Notes: generated by a model from the letters alone, not told the origin. Counted from the first letter of the stretch, positions 45,001-53,941 are shown. The stretch: 54,961 bases of DNA from an uncultured Methanobrevibacter sp. (GCF_902788255.1 NZ_CADAJR010000002.1:1-54961), one strand, 5' to 3'. A program made the numbers and translations.

Positions 45001-47089
45001 CAATCATACCTTTTTGGCTGCACTGAACCTTGCCAAAAAATACATCGAACTGATACAGTTCAGTATACAGAATGAACTTGACGTGATGCTTGACGGTCTA
45101 AACGGAAAGTATATTCCTGTTGGAGAAGGTGGGGAGGTTGTAGTAAAACCGGCAGTTCTTCCGACAGGAACCAACATGTTCCAGGACCAGTCCTCAGAGC
45201 TCCCGACAATGGAGGCATGGGAATATGCAAAAACCTTGGCTTTACTGACACTTGCAGATTTGAACGACACAACAGAAAAGATCATCATGGGAATCTGGTG
45301 TGTTGAAACCGCAAGGGACGACGGTGCGCTGGTATCTACAGTATTGTATCTATTGGGTATGAAACCGGTGTGGACAGACTCATCAAGTGCAGGGTATGAC
45401 GATGAGGGAAACCCTACAGGTAAAAAGGTGGGGGCAATGCCAGAGGTAATCAAATTGGATGACCTTACCCGTCCTGACGGCTGGGCCAAAAAAAGGATTG
45501 ATGTTACAGTGATTACCAGTGGTCTGTTCCGTGATTTGTACTCATCACAATCCATACTGATGGACAACGCTTATCGTGTTGCACTTGCAAGATCATACCT
45601 TACATTAATCAACAATCCTACTATAAAAAGCAATCAAAACTTGAAATATGCTTTGGAAGCTGTGATGAAAAGTATTAATTATTATGGTGTTTCAAATGAG
45701 CCATTGGAGTCTAATTATGTGGCACAACACTGGATGGAGGATGCACTGTACTATTTAAGCACAGGATACAATGCGACCTATGCCGGTGAGTGTGCAATTA
45801 CAAGAATATTTGCACCTCCGAACGGGGATTACGGTGCGGGAATATCAAAACTAGTTTCAATGTCTTGGACATGGAATGATACAAGTGAATTGGCTGACTT
45901 CTACCTTGGAAGAATGGGCAACATGTATTCAAAAAACTACTGGGGGGATACAAATCCTTTGGTATTCTTCAGGGCACTGTCAAATTCAGATACTATAGTT
46001 GCAAGCCGTAACACCAACCAGTATGGTGTGCTGGACAACGATGACTTCTTTGACTACTGGGGTGGTCTCTCCATGACAGTTGAGGAAATCTCCGGTAAGG
46101 CTCCAAAGTTCAATGTATTGATGTATGCTGACAACAGCAACCCTTACATTTCAAGTCTGGAAGAGGTAATGTATAAGGAAATCGCAGCAAGATACGATAA
46201 CCCTGAATGGATTAGCGGAATGATGAAGGAAGGATACAGTGGTGCACGTTACATGTCAAATAAGTTCATAAGTAACCTTCACGGTTGGCAGGTCACAAGG
46301 TCTTCAGCCGTAACAGATGACTTGTGGAACAGAATCTACAATACATATTACAATGACAAATATGGTTTGGGTGTAAAAGAATGGCTGATGAGCGGTAACA
46401 ATGCATATTCATTGATTTCAATGAGTGGTACTATGCTCACAACTATCCATGATGGTTATTGGAATGCTGATAAGGCAACAATAAGCGACATAGCAAACAC
46501 TTGGGCACAGGCTACTGTACAGAATGGTGTTGCATGCTGTGACTGCAGTTGCGGAAACATTGCAATGATGCAATGGGCTGTTCAATACGTCAACCCGGAT
46601 ATTTTGGCACAATTGCTTCCTAAATTATACGAGGCAACCAAAAATCCCGTATTTGCTAACAATACCCAAACTACAGTGCCACCTGAAAGCGATACAAGTA
46701 ACAAAAACCAGAAGGAGGCTTCAACAATAAATCCTGTTGAGGGTTCAATGTCCTCTTCAACCGTAAGAACAAATTCAAGCTCTTCAACTCAACAGGTTAC
46801 TGCTCAACAGGGAAGCAATCCTCAAGGGGATGCATTTTCAAGTGTTGGTGAAGGTTCAGAATCAGTTGAAGCAGGTAATTCACAGGCCGAGGGGGCTGAC
46901 GTTAAAAAGTCAGTTGAAATCAATCCAATCACTTCACAGTCAGCAAGTGAAGTCGGATTATCAATTATTGCTGTTCTTGCAATTCTATGTCTCATTATGG
47001 TAGTGGCAGTAGGATACTTTAGGGACAGTGATAAAACCAATAAAACTCAAGATTTAGACAAATTATTCAATGAAAAGATAGGGGAGTAG
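42098..47089 (+). CDS. exported, membrane-anchored CobN-like metal chelatase subunit
   Basis: 1663 residues, larger than typical CobN. Signal peptide 1-24 (FIFAQTCFAED). The long middle and C-terminal parts are CobN/BchH-like: RHATHEWLPGKEILLSATD near 738, GDVPQLYFYIVDGLGEAIQAKRRGFAVIISHLT, and GMKPVWTDS, then RIDVTVITSGLFRDLY. A CDCSCG stretch near 1485 could bind metal. A Ser/Thr/Gln-rich stalk (about 1520-1615) leads to a C-terminal membrane helix (SIIAVLAILCLIMVVAVGYF). The catalytic body is therefore outside the cell. CobN normally inserts cobalt with CobS and CobT, which are not here. It heads an operon with DUF2162, ExbB-like and DUF2149 genes. The substrate is unknown. Confidence 0.88.
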   Translation: MKKRYFLIFIILSFFIFAQTCFAEDCDNNVTLEETPLDNIEKAPVADEKTIFIISDNPGTNIIDSASDEICNQDNLTGFNLVVRSGEQVKDMDEEELHSLFEKSDAFIGEWISTDVDSVLTSLLGKYPELSHKELFLILELPSGNLNSDSTSINLIRNNTLNYDKIFKSLTNDEIISYFKNTKRGTSFNDVNTYITGTGSKFGDFFNKLVLYKDINDKQNLKNQILCALNYLGYDFAYSEPNFTGTKNYGIYRDRWYSLEEYIATYFDKSKTRTIGILESTMYVSSQQLHPTYAIIESLESKGYNVIPVYAAGGSAEQLRVMVESWTGAGSDIAGFLADSSKYDTYVDAIVSMVAYGVGGENFTKATDFFEELGVPVFRAVHSDYVSNEMWELGSTGLTTEKSDKWWHITIAETQGIIDATFVGGQASYISNLTGARIVTYIPYKRNIDLLTDRIDSWVDLKYTPNADKLLSIIYYNYPPGKQNIGSSYLDTIKSIYNILYTLKANGYNVGELPKSVSELEDLMLKCGINVATWAPGELEKLANQSGITLLSVDEYNRWFDSLDEIVKIQVREGPVAYIGELSRRAVELDYTLTIGDTIDDWYNQVVALLPENNSAKSKEVLGNIVSALKQFTQTKDITYYNQFLQYFDEFKKLKIQGLNGWGEAPGNVMVVNRNGKDYFVIPGLTYGNIFIAPEPQRGWESDIENLYHCTAVAPTHQYLAAYYYMQTKYPNAMIFTGRHATHEWLPGKEILLSATDYGSVVVGDVPQLYFYIVDGLGEAIQAKRRGFAVIISHLTSPMSFTHLYGNLTNLAGLIENYKTSPSDDTVNQIRELIISNDYSMNIGLTKEEVQTLSGNLLVDKVNTFLVGMQSTLYPLGLHALGEMWSENDLASTVSAMLSYDYVLGDNLGTVNLFTELSNYYYSKPYNDLTAFEREFILNKSYDIVKSLIYWDVDTVNGLLISQNEKFNNHTFLAALNLAKKYIELIQFSIQNELDVMLDGLNGKYIPVGEGGEVVVKPAVLPTGTNMFQDQSSELPTMEAWEYAKTLALLTLADLNDTTEKIIMGIWCVETARDDGALVSTVLYLLGMKPVWTDSSSAGYDDEGNPTGKKVGAMPEVIKLDDLTRPDGWAKKRIDVTVITSGLFRDLYSSQSILMDNAYRVALARSYLTLINNPTIKSNQNLKYALEAVMKSINYYGVSNEPLESNYVAQHWMEDALYYLSTGYNATYAGECAITRIFAPPNGDYGAGISKLVSMSWTWNDTSELADFYLGRMGNMYSKNYWGDTNPLVFFRALSNSDTIVASRNTNQYGVLDNDDFFDYWGGLSMTVEEISGKAPKFNVLMYADNSNPYISSLEEVMYKEIAARYDNPEWISGMMKEGYSGARYMSNKFISNLHGWQVTRSSAVTDDLWNRIYNTYYNDKYGLGVKEWLMSGNNAYSLISMSGTMLTTIHDGYWNADKATISDIANTWAQATVQNGVACCDCSCGNIAMMQWAVQYVNPDILAQLLPKLYEATKNPVFANNTQTTVPPESDTSNKNQKEASTINPVEGSMSSSTVRTNSSSSTQQVTAQQGSNPQGDAFSSVGEGSESVEAGNSQAEGADVKKSVEINPITSQSASEVGLSIIAVLAILCLIMVVAVGYFRDSDKTNKTQDLDKLFNEKIGE

Positions 47090-47093
47090 AAAG

Positions 47094-47801
47094 ATGGATG
47101 CAATAAATATTTTATGGCAGGTCGGTATTTTGTCAGCCGTTTTGATATTTGGAATCAAATTAGGTCTGGCAACTGGTCTTGCAAACATGTCAAAGAGATA
47201 TTTGGCATTGGTGACAATAGGCTATGGTGGAGGAGTTTTGATATTGACTGAAATTTCTTCATTCTTTACACAACAGATTACAGACTTGATTTATACTTAT
47301 AATTTTGAATTCTTCTTAATTATGGCTGCAATAATGATTCTTGCGGGTATATTTACAATACGCGAATACAAGGTTTTTGAAAAGAATACTACGGCTGCAA
47401 CATGCATGGCTGTTGTTGCTCCTTGTCCGTGTTGTTTTGGATCAATCATTGTAAGTATCATGCTTGTGGCACCGAGTGTCGGTTTAGGACTGATGGATTT
47501 GAGTTTCGTCGTAGCCGGAGCATTGATGTTAACAATTGTTTTAACATACTATGCATCCAATTACCTTGTCAAATTCATTGATAAGCCATATCCGATTGTA
47601 CTGGGCAATTTCATGTTCTTTTTGGGAATCTATTTCCTTTTATCAGCACTGTTCTTGCCTAATATAACTGCAATGATAGCAAATCCTATGGATGCAATAT
47701 CAATTTCATCTCCATATTCACTTATTGGAGCCTTGGTGATGATTCTTGTGATTATTGCTGTAGGTGGAATAATATCCAAGAGGAACAGTAATTTCAATTA
47801 G
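47094..47801 (+). CDS. DUF2162 polytopic membrane protein with CPCC motif (putative metal transporter)
   Basis: 235 residues with six or seven membrane helices. Between helices 3 and 4 is VVAPCPCCFGSIIVSI, with three Cys in four residues, which could bind a metal. Start pattern ILWQVGILSAVLIFGIKLGLATG. It is known as DUF2162, a family often annotated as a predicted transporter. Its ATG is 4 bp after the CobN-like stop and its own stop is 8 bp before the ExbB-like ATG, so translation is coupled. Confidence 0.85.
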   Translation: MDAINILWQVGILSAVLIFGIKLGLATGLANMSKRYLALVTIGYGGGVLILTEISSFFTQQITDLIYTYNFEFFLIMAAIMILAGIFTIREYKVFEKNTTAATCMAVVAPCPCCFGSIIVSIMLVAPSVGLGLMDLSFVVAGALMLTIVLTYYASNYLVKFIDKPYPIVLGNFMFFLGIYFLLSALFLPNITAMIANPMDAISISSPYSLIGALVMILVIIAVGGIISKRNSNFN

Positions 47802-47809
47802 GTGTTTAC

Positions 47810-48454
47810 ATGGTTACAACAATTCCTGGAAGCGAAGTATTAACATCAACACTGAACATGATTTCACAGAGTCTTCAGATTCCTGTTATCATATTTCTTG
47901 TAGTATTTGCGGTTTTTGCCGTATTGGCAATCGGTGGGCTTGTGGCTGAGTATACCTCGAAAAAAAAGGTCACACCCGAATTAATCGAGGAGCTCATTTA
48001 TGCAATTTCAAATGCTTCAAGCCTAGATGAGATTAAAAATGTCATCAAAAGTGCTAAAATCTATGAATCACAAAAAGTAGTATTGATAAAGATTTTACGT
48101 GCCAGTGAACTCACAAGTGATTCAAGACATGCCTTGGCCAAAAAACTTATCGAGTTTGAAGAAACCAAATTTACAAAAACAATTGAAAGGACTGATGTCG
48201 TTACACGTATCGGACCTACTCTGGGGCTTATGGGGACCCTGATACCGATGGGTCCGGGACTTGCTGCCTTGGGTGCGGGAGATGTTAACACGTTGGCCAA
48301 TGCAATCATTGTAGCATTCGATACAACCGTTGTGGGTATCGGTGCAGGGGCCGTTGCCTATTTTGTATCAAAGGTTAGGCGCAGATGGTATGAGGAATAC
48401 CTATCAAACCTAGATGCGATTGCGGATGCACTTCTTGACAAACTTAATCAATAG
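47810..48454 (+). CDS. MotA/TolQ/ExbB family proton channel
   Basis: 214 residues. Three membrane helices with the family layout: one near the N-terminus (IPVIIFLVVFAVFAVLAIGGLVAEY), a long cytoplasmic helical region, and two near the C-terminus with RIGPTLGLMGTLIPMGPGLAAL and AIIVAFDTTVVGIGAGAVAYFVSKVRRRWYEEY. Such channels use proton or sodium flow to drive a partner (ExbD, TolR, MotB). The partner here is probably the next gene product. Ribosome binding site AGGTG. Confidence 0.93.
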   Translation: MVTTIPGSEVLTSTLNMISQSLQIPVIIFLVVFAVFAVLAIGGLVAEYTSKKKVTPELIEELIYAISNASSLDEIKNVIKSAKIYESQKVVLIKILRASELTSDSRHALAKKLIEFEETKFTKTIERTDVVTRIGPTLGLMGTLIPMGPGLAALGAGDVNTLANAIIVAFDTTVVGIGAGAVAYFVSKVRRRWYEEYLSNLDAIADALLDKLNQ

Positions 48455-48462
48455 GTGGGCAT

Positions 48463-48792
48463 ATGGTTCGTGACAAATCCAAAAAAAGATTCGCTGAGGG
48501 TGAAGAGGATCCGATGGCCGGAACCTCCAACCTTGTTGATGCAATGCTTGTAATTGCAGTTGGACTATTGATATTTGTGGTTATAAGTTGGAATATGCAA
48601 AGTGTTGTTTTTCAGGATAACCAGCAACAGCAGGCCCTTGATGAATCATCTCCTGATGTGACAGAAGTCTCAGAAGGACAGGTTCTCAACGAAACACCCG
48701 ACACTTCAGACAGTTCAGGTCAGGGATATATGGAGATGGGTAAGGTCTACAAGGACCCTTCAACGGGCAAGCTTATCATGGTTGAAGGGTGA
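48463..48792 (+). CDS. DUF2149 protein, ExbD/TolR-like partner
   Basis: 109 residues with one membrane helix (about 24-44). The start of the helix reads SNLVDAMLVIAVGLLIFVV, and D26 sits where ExbD and TolR have their ion-carrying Asp. A short cytoplasmic basic N-terminus and an extracellular acidic, Gln/Ser-rich C-terminal part complete an ExbD-like topology; the C-terminal domain is shorter than in ExbD. It would convert ion flow into motion toward the CobN-like protein outside. The gene follows the ExbB-like gene by 8 bp and ends the operon. Confidence 0.85.
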   Translation: MVRDKSKKRFAEGEEDPMAGTSNLVDAMLVIAVGLLIFVVISWNMQSVVFQDNQQQQALDESSPDVTEVSEGQVLNETPDTSDSSGQGYMEMGKVYKDPSTGKLIMVEG

Positions 48793-48831
48793 GTAATACT
48801 TTTTATTGGGTATTTTTATCTAAAAGTATTA
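48793..48831 (+). terminator. possible terminator / repeated GTAATACTTTT-AAAAGTATTA element after the operon
   Basis: GTAATACTTTT (48793) and AAAAGTATTA (48822) are inverted with about 18 nt between; a T-rich run follows. Further AAAAGTATTA and AGTATTAC copies lie at 48854 and 48911, so this may be a regulatory array instead of a terminator. Confidence 0.45.
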
Positions 48832-49007
48832 TCATTTTTCTTATTTTTTTCTAAAAAGTATTATTTTATATAAAGACTCTATTTTTAGCTCAAATAACAA
48901 CATTTATTATAGTATTACTTTAAATTAATATTGTACTAATTAAATTAATAAAATTTTTATTAATTTTATTACACATGTACTACGAAATATTTCAAAAGGG
49001 GATTATT

Positions 49008-51623
49008 ATGAGAATTAAGAAAATGTTGTTTATATCTATTTTTGTTTTCATGATGGTGCTCTCAATTGGTGCAGTATCTGCTGAAGATGCAGATGATGCA
49101 ATTGTATCCAGCGATGAAGATATTGTCTTAACAGATTCGGAACCAGTTTCTGGAACTGTATCAGGTGATGTTGATGTTGTAACTGAAAATCCATGGAGTA
49201 ACAATGGGGAATTGAGTTATGACATTCCTTCCGATGCAAAAACAATTAAGAGTGCGGATGTATATGTAAATGTTTATAGTGGTAGTGCTCAGCCTACTTA
49301 CGGCGCTAATGCCAATGTGACTATTACCACAAATAATGGAAAAACTAATTATTCTGAATCATTGTGGATAGAAGATGGAAGTACTGACGGAACAGTTTAT
49401 CCCGTAAACGACCATACCACCAAATGTTACTCTGATTACATGATTCACTATGATATTACCAGTTTGTTAAATGGTTTGAACGGGTCAAGCTTGAAAATTA
49501 ATGTTGATACATTTCAAATGGATGGCAAACAATTTGACGGTAAAATCAAATTAATAGCATTGGTTTTAGCTTATGATGACGGTGATGATGATTCAATTGG
49601 ATATTGGATTAATAGTGAGCAATTATGGTCAAAATCAAATGTTAATGTAACATTCAACACTGAAAGTCTAACCAATATTTATGGCACTTCATTAATTAAT
49701 GTTGTTCTTTCTAGTGGAGATGGTGTTTACAGAATAAACAATGAAATAATTGGGGATGCAGATACTCATCAAAGTGGCAACTATTACCAATATAATAAAT
49801 GGAATGATGTATCTAGTTTTATCAAAGCTAATGATAAAAACACTCTCAATGTTGCTTATGCGGGAACTAGTGCCTATGGATCGATTAAAAACGTACTTTC
49901 AGTTTTAACTGTAAATAGTTTGATAACAGACTTGTCATTAAAAACCGAATATACATCTGTTCCTTCAGCTTATGCAGGAACTAACAATACATTAACTGTC
50001 ACTGTAAGTACCAATAAGGCAGGAAAATACACTTTAAGATTATTGGCCGACAATGTTCTTGTTAGTGAAATTGAACAAGATTTAATAAGTGGTTCCAATA
50101 CAGTTTTATTGACTGATCCTACAATTAGAGCGGTTGACGAGACCACAGTTAATGGAGCAACTAACAATAAAGTTAACTATACTGTTAGTTTAATTTTTGA
50201 AGGCAATCAAATCAAAAACGAATCAGTAGTGTTACCAATATTATACAATGGTAATTTAGGAAAAGACCTAGCTTATCCTTCTGGAGGATATGAATCATTT
50301 TCAAACATCACAATCAACGGTGACATTGTCATTGATGTTAAAGATGTTGCTTCTTATTTGGGTGCTGCTGTAATGAACAGGGAAGATGTTTGGACCATTA
50401 ACTTGGATTCCAAATCAAGCATAGTCAAATCCTATATTTATGTTCCATATAATTGGTTTAACCCGAATTTAGCTACTGAAGATATTTCTATGTTTAATAC
50501 CACATTTAATGGCGTAAAAGTTATTCCTGTGGCATTTTACAGAGATCAGGGTAACCTAGGTAACTACGGTAAATATGGATATGGTGTATTGGTTTATGAT
50601 GTAACCGACTTGACCAAAACCGGTGAAAATTCATTTAATTTAACAAAACTTGCAAAAACTCCTGCTGTTTATCCTAGTGTACTGGTTTACATGTACAATA
50701 CAACCGGCAGTGCAGTGGTTAAAAATGTATACATATCAAACGGTGCGGACTTGCTTGCAGGAACCTCAAACAACATTGCAAAAAGACCTGTACATTCCGA
50801 TTCAACAATTGATGTAACTTCTATTGCAGATACCGCAAAATTGTACATACTCGCTGCTAGTGCTCAAGCTGGTGAGGGTAATATAGTATTTAATGGTCAG
50901 ACCTATGAGAATGTCTGGAGTGGAACTTCCTCCTCAACTGAATTATATGAATTAGACATTACAGATTCAGTTAAAAACAGCAACAACATATCATTTGTTG
51001 CAACCGGCTCCACTATATTGGCCTTACAACAAATAATAGTCACAACCCAAAAAGCTCCAACTGTAATCACAGCACCTAGTGCAACTGTTGTATACGGCAA
51101 TGCTAAAAACTTGGTTGTAACCTTAAAAGATGTAAAAGGCAATGCAATTGTAAATGCTAAGATCTCTGTTGTTTTAAACGGTAAATCTACAACCTTAAAC
51201 ACTAATGCCAAAGGTCAGGCTACTTTAGCTATTCCAACCAATTTGGTGCCAAAAACTTATGCATTAACAATCAATTATGCTGGTGATGATACACATATCA
51301 AATCTTCTTTAACAACAACCAAAGTCACTGTCAAAAAGGCTAGTGTAAAGCTGACCGCTAAAAAGGCTATATTCAAGGCTAAAAAGAAATCCAAAAAATA
51401 TACTGTAACTCTGAAAAACAACAAAGGCAAAGCAATGAAAAAAGTTAAACTCACCTTGAAAGTCAAAGGTAAAACCTATAAGGCAACAACAAATGCTAAA
51501 GGTAAAGCAATATTCAAACTTAAACTAACCAAAAAAGGAACATTTAAGGCAAAAATTACCTACAAAGGTGACAAATACTTTAACAAACTTGTTAAAACAG
51601 TTAAAATTAAAGTAAAAAGATAG
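49008..51623 (+). CDS. DUF3344 adhesin-like surface protein with Lys-rich Ig-like C-terminal domains
   Basis: 871 residues from ATG 49008, with AGGGGATT just upstream; an in-frame ATG at 48975 has no such site. Signal peptide 1-23 (SIGAVSAED). DUF3344-type domains follow: TIKSADVYVNVYSGSA, DYMIHYDITSLLNGLNGSS, IGYWINSEQLW, and a second similar part with VKSYIYVPYNW and YGVLVYDVTDLTKTG. The last about 190 residues are two Ig-like (Big_1-like) domains, the final one almost all Lys/Ala/Thr (FKAKKKSKKYTVTLKN, KGTFKAKITYKGDKYF). There is no membrane anchor. Likely an S-layer or adhesin-type protein. Confidence 0.85.
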   Translation: MRIKKMLFISIFVFMMVLSIGAVSAEDADDAIVSSDEDIVLTDSEPVSGTVSGDVDVVTENPWSNNGELSYDIPSDAKTIKSADVYVNVYSGSAQPTYGANANVTITTNNGKTNYSESLWIEDGSTDGTVYPVNDHTTKCYSDYMIHYDITSLLNGLNGSSLKINVDTFQMDGKQFDGKIKLIALVLAYDDGDDDSIGYWINSEQLWSKSNVNVTFNTESLTNIYGTSLINVVLSSGDGVYRINNEIIGDADTHQSGNYYQYNKWNDVSSFIKANDKNTLNVAYAGTSAYGSIKNVLSVLTVNSLITDLSLKTEYTSVPSAYAGTNNTLTVTVSTNKAGKYTLRLLADNVLVSEIEQDLISGSNTVLLTDPTIRAVDETTVNGATNNKVNYTVSLIFEGNQIKNESVVLPILYNGNLGKDLAYPSGGYESFSNITINGDIVIDVKDVASYLGAAVMNREDVWTINLDSKSSIVKSYIYVPYNWFNPNLATEDISMFNTTFNGVKVIPVAFYRDQGNLGNYGKYGYGVLVYDVTDLTKTGENSFNLTKLAKTPAVYPSVLVYMYNTTGSAVVKNVYISNGADLLAGTSNNIAKRPVHSDSTIDVTSIADTAKLYILAASAQAGEGNIVFNGQTYENVWSGTSSSTELYELDITDSVKNSNNISFVATGSTILALQQIIVTTQKAPTVITAPSATVVYGNAKNLVVTLKDVKGNAIVNAKISVVLNGKSTTLNTNAKGQATLAIPTNLVPKTYALTINYAGDDTHIKSSLTTTKVTVKKASVKLTAKKAIFKAKKKSKKYTVTLKNNKGKAMKKVKLTLKVKGKTYKATTNAKGKAIFKLKLTKKGTFKAKITYKGDKYFNKLVKTVKIKVKR

Positions 51624-51639
51624 GGATATTAATCTCTAT
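51620..51639 (+). terminator. hairpin terminator after the DUF3344 adhesin
   Basis: ATAGGGAT pairs with ATCTCTAT (one G-U) around a 4-nt loop, overlaps the stop codon and is followed by a T run. Confidence 0.6.
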
Positions 51640-51694
51640 TCCTTTTTTCTTTTTTTACAAAATTATTTTAATCAATTCAGATAAACTACTTTTC

Positions 51695-52270
51695 ATGAAA
51701 GTCTTTGGAATATGTGCAAGTCCAAGAAACGGCTCAACCCAATATGTTCTAAAACAGGCATTGGAAAATCTTGACTGTGAAACAGTAATGTTCTCATGTC
51801 AGGGAAAGGATTTAAAACCCTGCATGCACTGTGACTACTGTTTAGAAAACAAGGAATGCATAATTAAGGATGACATGGGTGAGGTCTATGAAAACTTCAA
51901 AACTTCAGATGGAATAATTCTGGCAACTCCAATTCATTCAGGCTCTGTTTCAGCACAACTGTCAATAATCATGGATCGCACAAGAGCCCTTGAAGCTGTT
52001 GACTACAATCTCCTGAGGGGCAAAATCGGCATGAGCATAGCTGTTGGAGGCGACCGTACCGGAGGTCAGGATCTGGCCCACATGACAATTATAAATTACT
52101 TCATGATACATGGAATAATCCCCGTGAGCGGTGGACCCTTCGGATCCAATCTTGGTGCCTCATTCTGGTCACAGGATTCGCTGGATGAGATAAAAAAGGA
52201 CACTTATGGCATGCAGTCCCTTGAAAGGACCCTAACAGAATTTGAAAAATTTCTTAATAAATATATTTAA
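51695..52270 (+). CDS. iron-sulfur flavoprotein (NADPH-dependent FMN reductase family)
   Basis: 191 residues. The flavodoxin-like start KVFGICASPRNGSTQYVLKQAL is the FMN phosphate loop. KPCMHCDYCLENKECIIKDDM carries a compact Cys motif (CxxCxxCx5C) for a 4Fe-4S cluster, as in the Isf proteins of methanogens. ILATPIHSGSVSAQLSIIMDRT and VGGDRTGGQDLA are further FMN contacts. Isf proteins take electrons from ferredoxin and reduce O2 or peroxide. There is no clear ribosome binding site, so the mRNA may be leaderless. Confidence 0.9.
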   Translation: MKVFGICASPRNGSTQYVLKQALENLDCETVMFSCQGKDLKPCMHCDYCLENKECIIKDDMGEVYENFKTSDGIILATPIHSGSVSAQLSIIMDRTRALEAVDYNLLRGKIGMSIAVGGDRTGGQDLAHMTIINYFMIHGIIPVSGGPFGSNLGASFWSQDSLDEIKKDTYGMQSLERTLTEFEKFLNKYI

Positions 52271-52322
52271 GTATGATAATCAATTTATAATATATTAAAA
52301 AACAATTTTTTTAGGTTTTAAT

Positions 52323-53879
52323 ATGGCGAATAAGTTAATACGAGATAGTTTTATAATTTTTATAGGTAACATAATCTTCCGTCTGGGAGGTTATATCTAT
52401 CGTTTTTTAATGGCGATACTCTTGGGACCTACCGCTTACGGAATTTTAGGAATTACACTACCGTTTCAGGGAATTTTCCAGACCTTATCTGCAGGTGGAC
52501 TTCCTCCAGCGATAGCAAAATATGTTGCTGAGTATGAAGCCGTCAACGAAAAGGACATGGCCAGACAGACCATCTACACGGCCTTGAAGATAATGGTATT
52601 TCTGGGATTCTTCTTTGGGGTATTGATGATATTTGTTGTTGCTCCATGGCTGGCGGACCATTATCTGCACAAGCCCGCTGCCCTGATACCTCTTCAGATT
52701 GTAGGTTTGATTACACCGTTCAGTGTTATTGTCGGCGCATTCAGAGGGGCTTTCCAGGGTGTCTATAAGATGGAGTACATCGTTTACACACGTGCCGTCG
52801 AACAGCTGGGTATGATTTTATTTGCTACCGCATTTGTTCTGATAGGTCTTTCAACTGTCGGAGCATTGTGGGGTACAGTTTTAGGATATTCCCTATCTGT
52901 TGTTGCTGCAGTCTATATTTTCAAGTTCCACATGGGCAAGTTCATTCCTGAAGCCACTGAAGGCTTTGTGTTTACCAAAAAGGACGAACTGAAACTTGCG
53001 GGAACACTGGTCAAGTTCTCAATACCTGTTATCATTACCGCAATTGCAGAGATGCTTATTTACAACATCTGTACAATTGTTATGGGAAGGTTTTTGACCT
53101 TTGATGACATCGGATTTTTCGCAGCTGCTGATCCTATTGCACGTTTGCCGTTGATTATTTCAATATCCATTGCAACCACTATTCTTCCGGCTTCCTCCGA
53201 AGCATTCAAGCTTAAGGATATTCAATCCCTTCAGAAATATGTTTCAGAGGCATATAAGTTCTCATTGCTCTTTGTAGTTCCAATGTGTGTAGGCCTTGCG
53301 TTGTTTGCAACACCTACTTTAAGGGTTTTATACTTCAAGAATCCGGCATATGTTGCAGGGGCAAGTGCATTGGCTATTCTGTCAATAGGTATGACATTTT
53401 ATTCAATATTTGCCATATCAACCAGTATCATTCAGGGAATTGGAAACCCTAGGATTCCTATGTACATTTTGGTTGGAGGAGCTATCGTTACAGGTATTCT
53501 AAACTGGATAATGGTTCCTACAATGGGAATTGCAGGAGGGGCATTGGCTACAAGCATCGCATGTCTTTTGATGATGATTCCTTGTATTTTCTTTGTTTTC
53601 AGACTGACAAAAACCAAGGCGCCTACGTCTGCGATTGTTAAAATCATCATATCCTCATCAATCATGGGTATTTTCGCATTAATTATTCCTAAAACCACTT
53701 TATGGCTGTTCCCAGGAATCTTTGCATGTATAATTGTTTATTTCTTTGCATTGATTTTTACAAAATTCTTCCAGAAGGATGATATTGAAAGTCTAAGGCA
53801 TCTTTCAGCTCGCTTCGGACCACTATCAAAAATTGTTAACAAGGTCTTGAACTTTGTTGAAAAGTTAGAGTTTAGATAA
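52323..53879 (+). CDS. flippase / polysaccharide biosynthesis membrane protein (MOP superfamily)
   Basis: 518 residues with about 14 membrane helices. The start FIGNIIFRLGGYIYRFLMAILLGPTAYGILG, followed by SAGGLPPAIAKYVAEY, is the pattern of Wzx/SpoVB/MurJ-like lipid-linked oligosaccharide flippases. SISIATTILPASSEAF and TSIIQGIGNPRIPM are later conserved pieces. It may move pseudomurein precursor or glycan lipids across the membrane, which would supply surface glycoproteins such as those in this window. A single gene between the flavoprotein and the ModE-like regulator. Confidence 0.85.
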   Translation: MANKLIRDSFIIFIGNIIFRLGGYIYRFLMAILLGPTAYGILGITLPFQGIFQTLSAGGLPPAIAKYVAEYEAVNEKDMARQTIYTALKIMVFLGFFFGVLMIFVVAPWLADHYLHKPAALIPLQIVGLITPFSVIVGAFRGAFQGVYKMEYIVYTRAVEQLGMILFATAFVLIGLSTVGALWGTVLGYSLSVVAAVYIFKFHMGKFIPEATEGFVFTKKDELKLAGTLVKFSIPVIITAIAEMLIYNICTIVMGRFLTFDDIGFFAAADPIARLPLIISISIATTILPASSEAFKLKDIQSLQKYVSEAYKFSLLFVVPMCVGLALFATPTLRVLYFKNPAYVAGASALAILSIGMTFYSIFAISTSIIQGIGNPRIPMYILVGGAIVTGILNWIMVPTMGIAGGALATSIACLLMMIPCIFFVFRLTKTKAPTSAIVKIIISSSIMGIFALIIPKTTLWLFPGIFACIIVYFFALIFTKFFQKDDIESLRHLSARFGPLSKIVNKVLNFVEKLEFR

Positions 53880-53941
53880 TCGATAAGTTATTTATAATAT
53901 AATCTTGATAGATAATATCATTGTAATTCGGGGGATTTATA

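Noticed and set aside
45004-45567. 187-codon open frame opposite the CobN-like gene
   Set aside because: The plus-strand protein has clear chelatase motifs here; the opposite frame has none.
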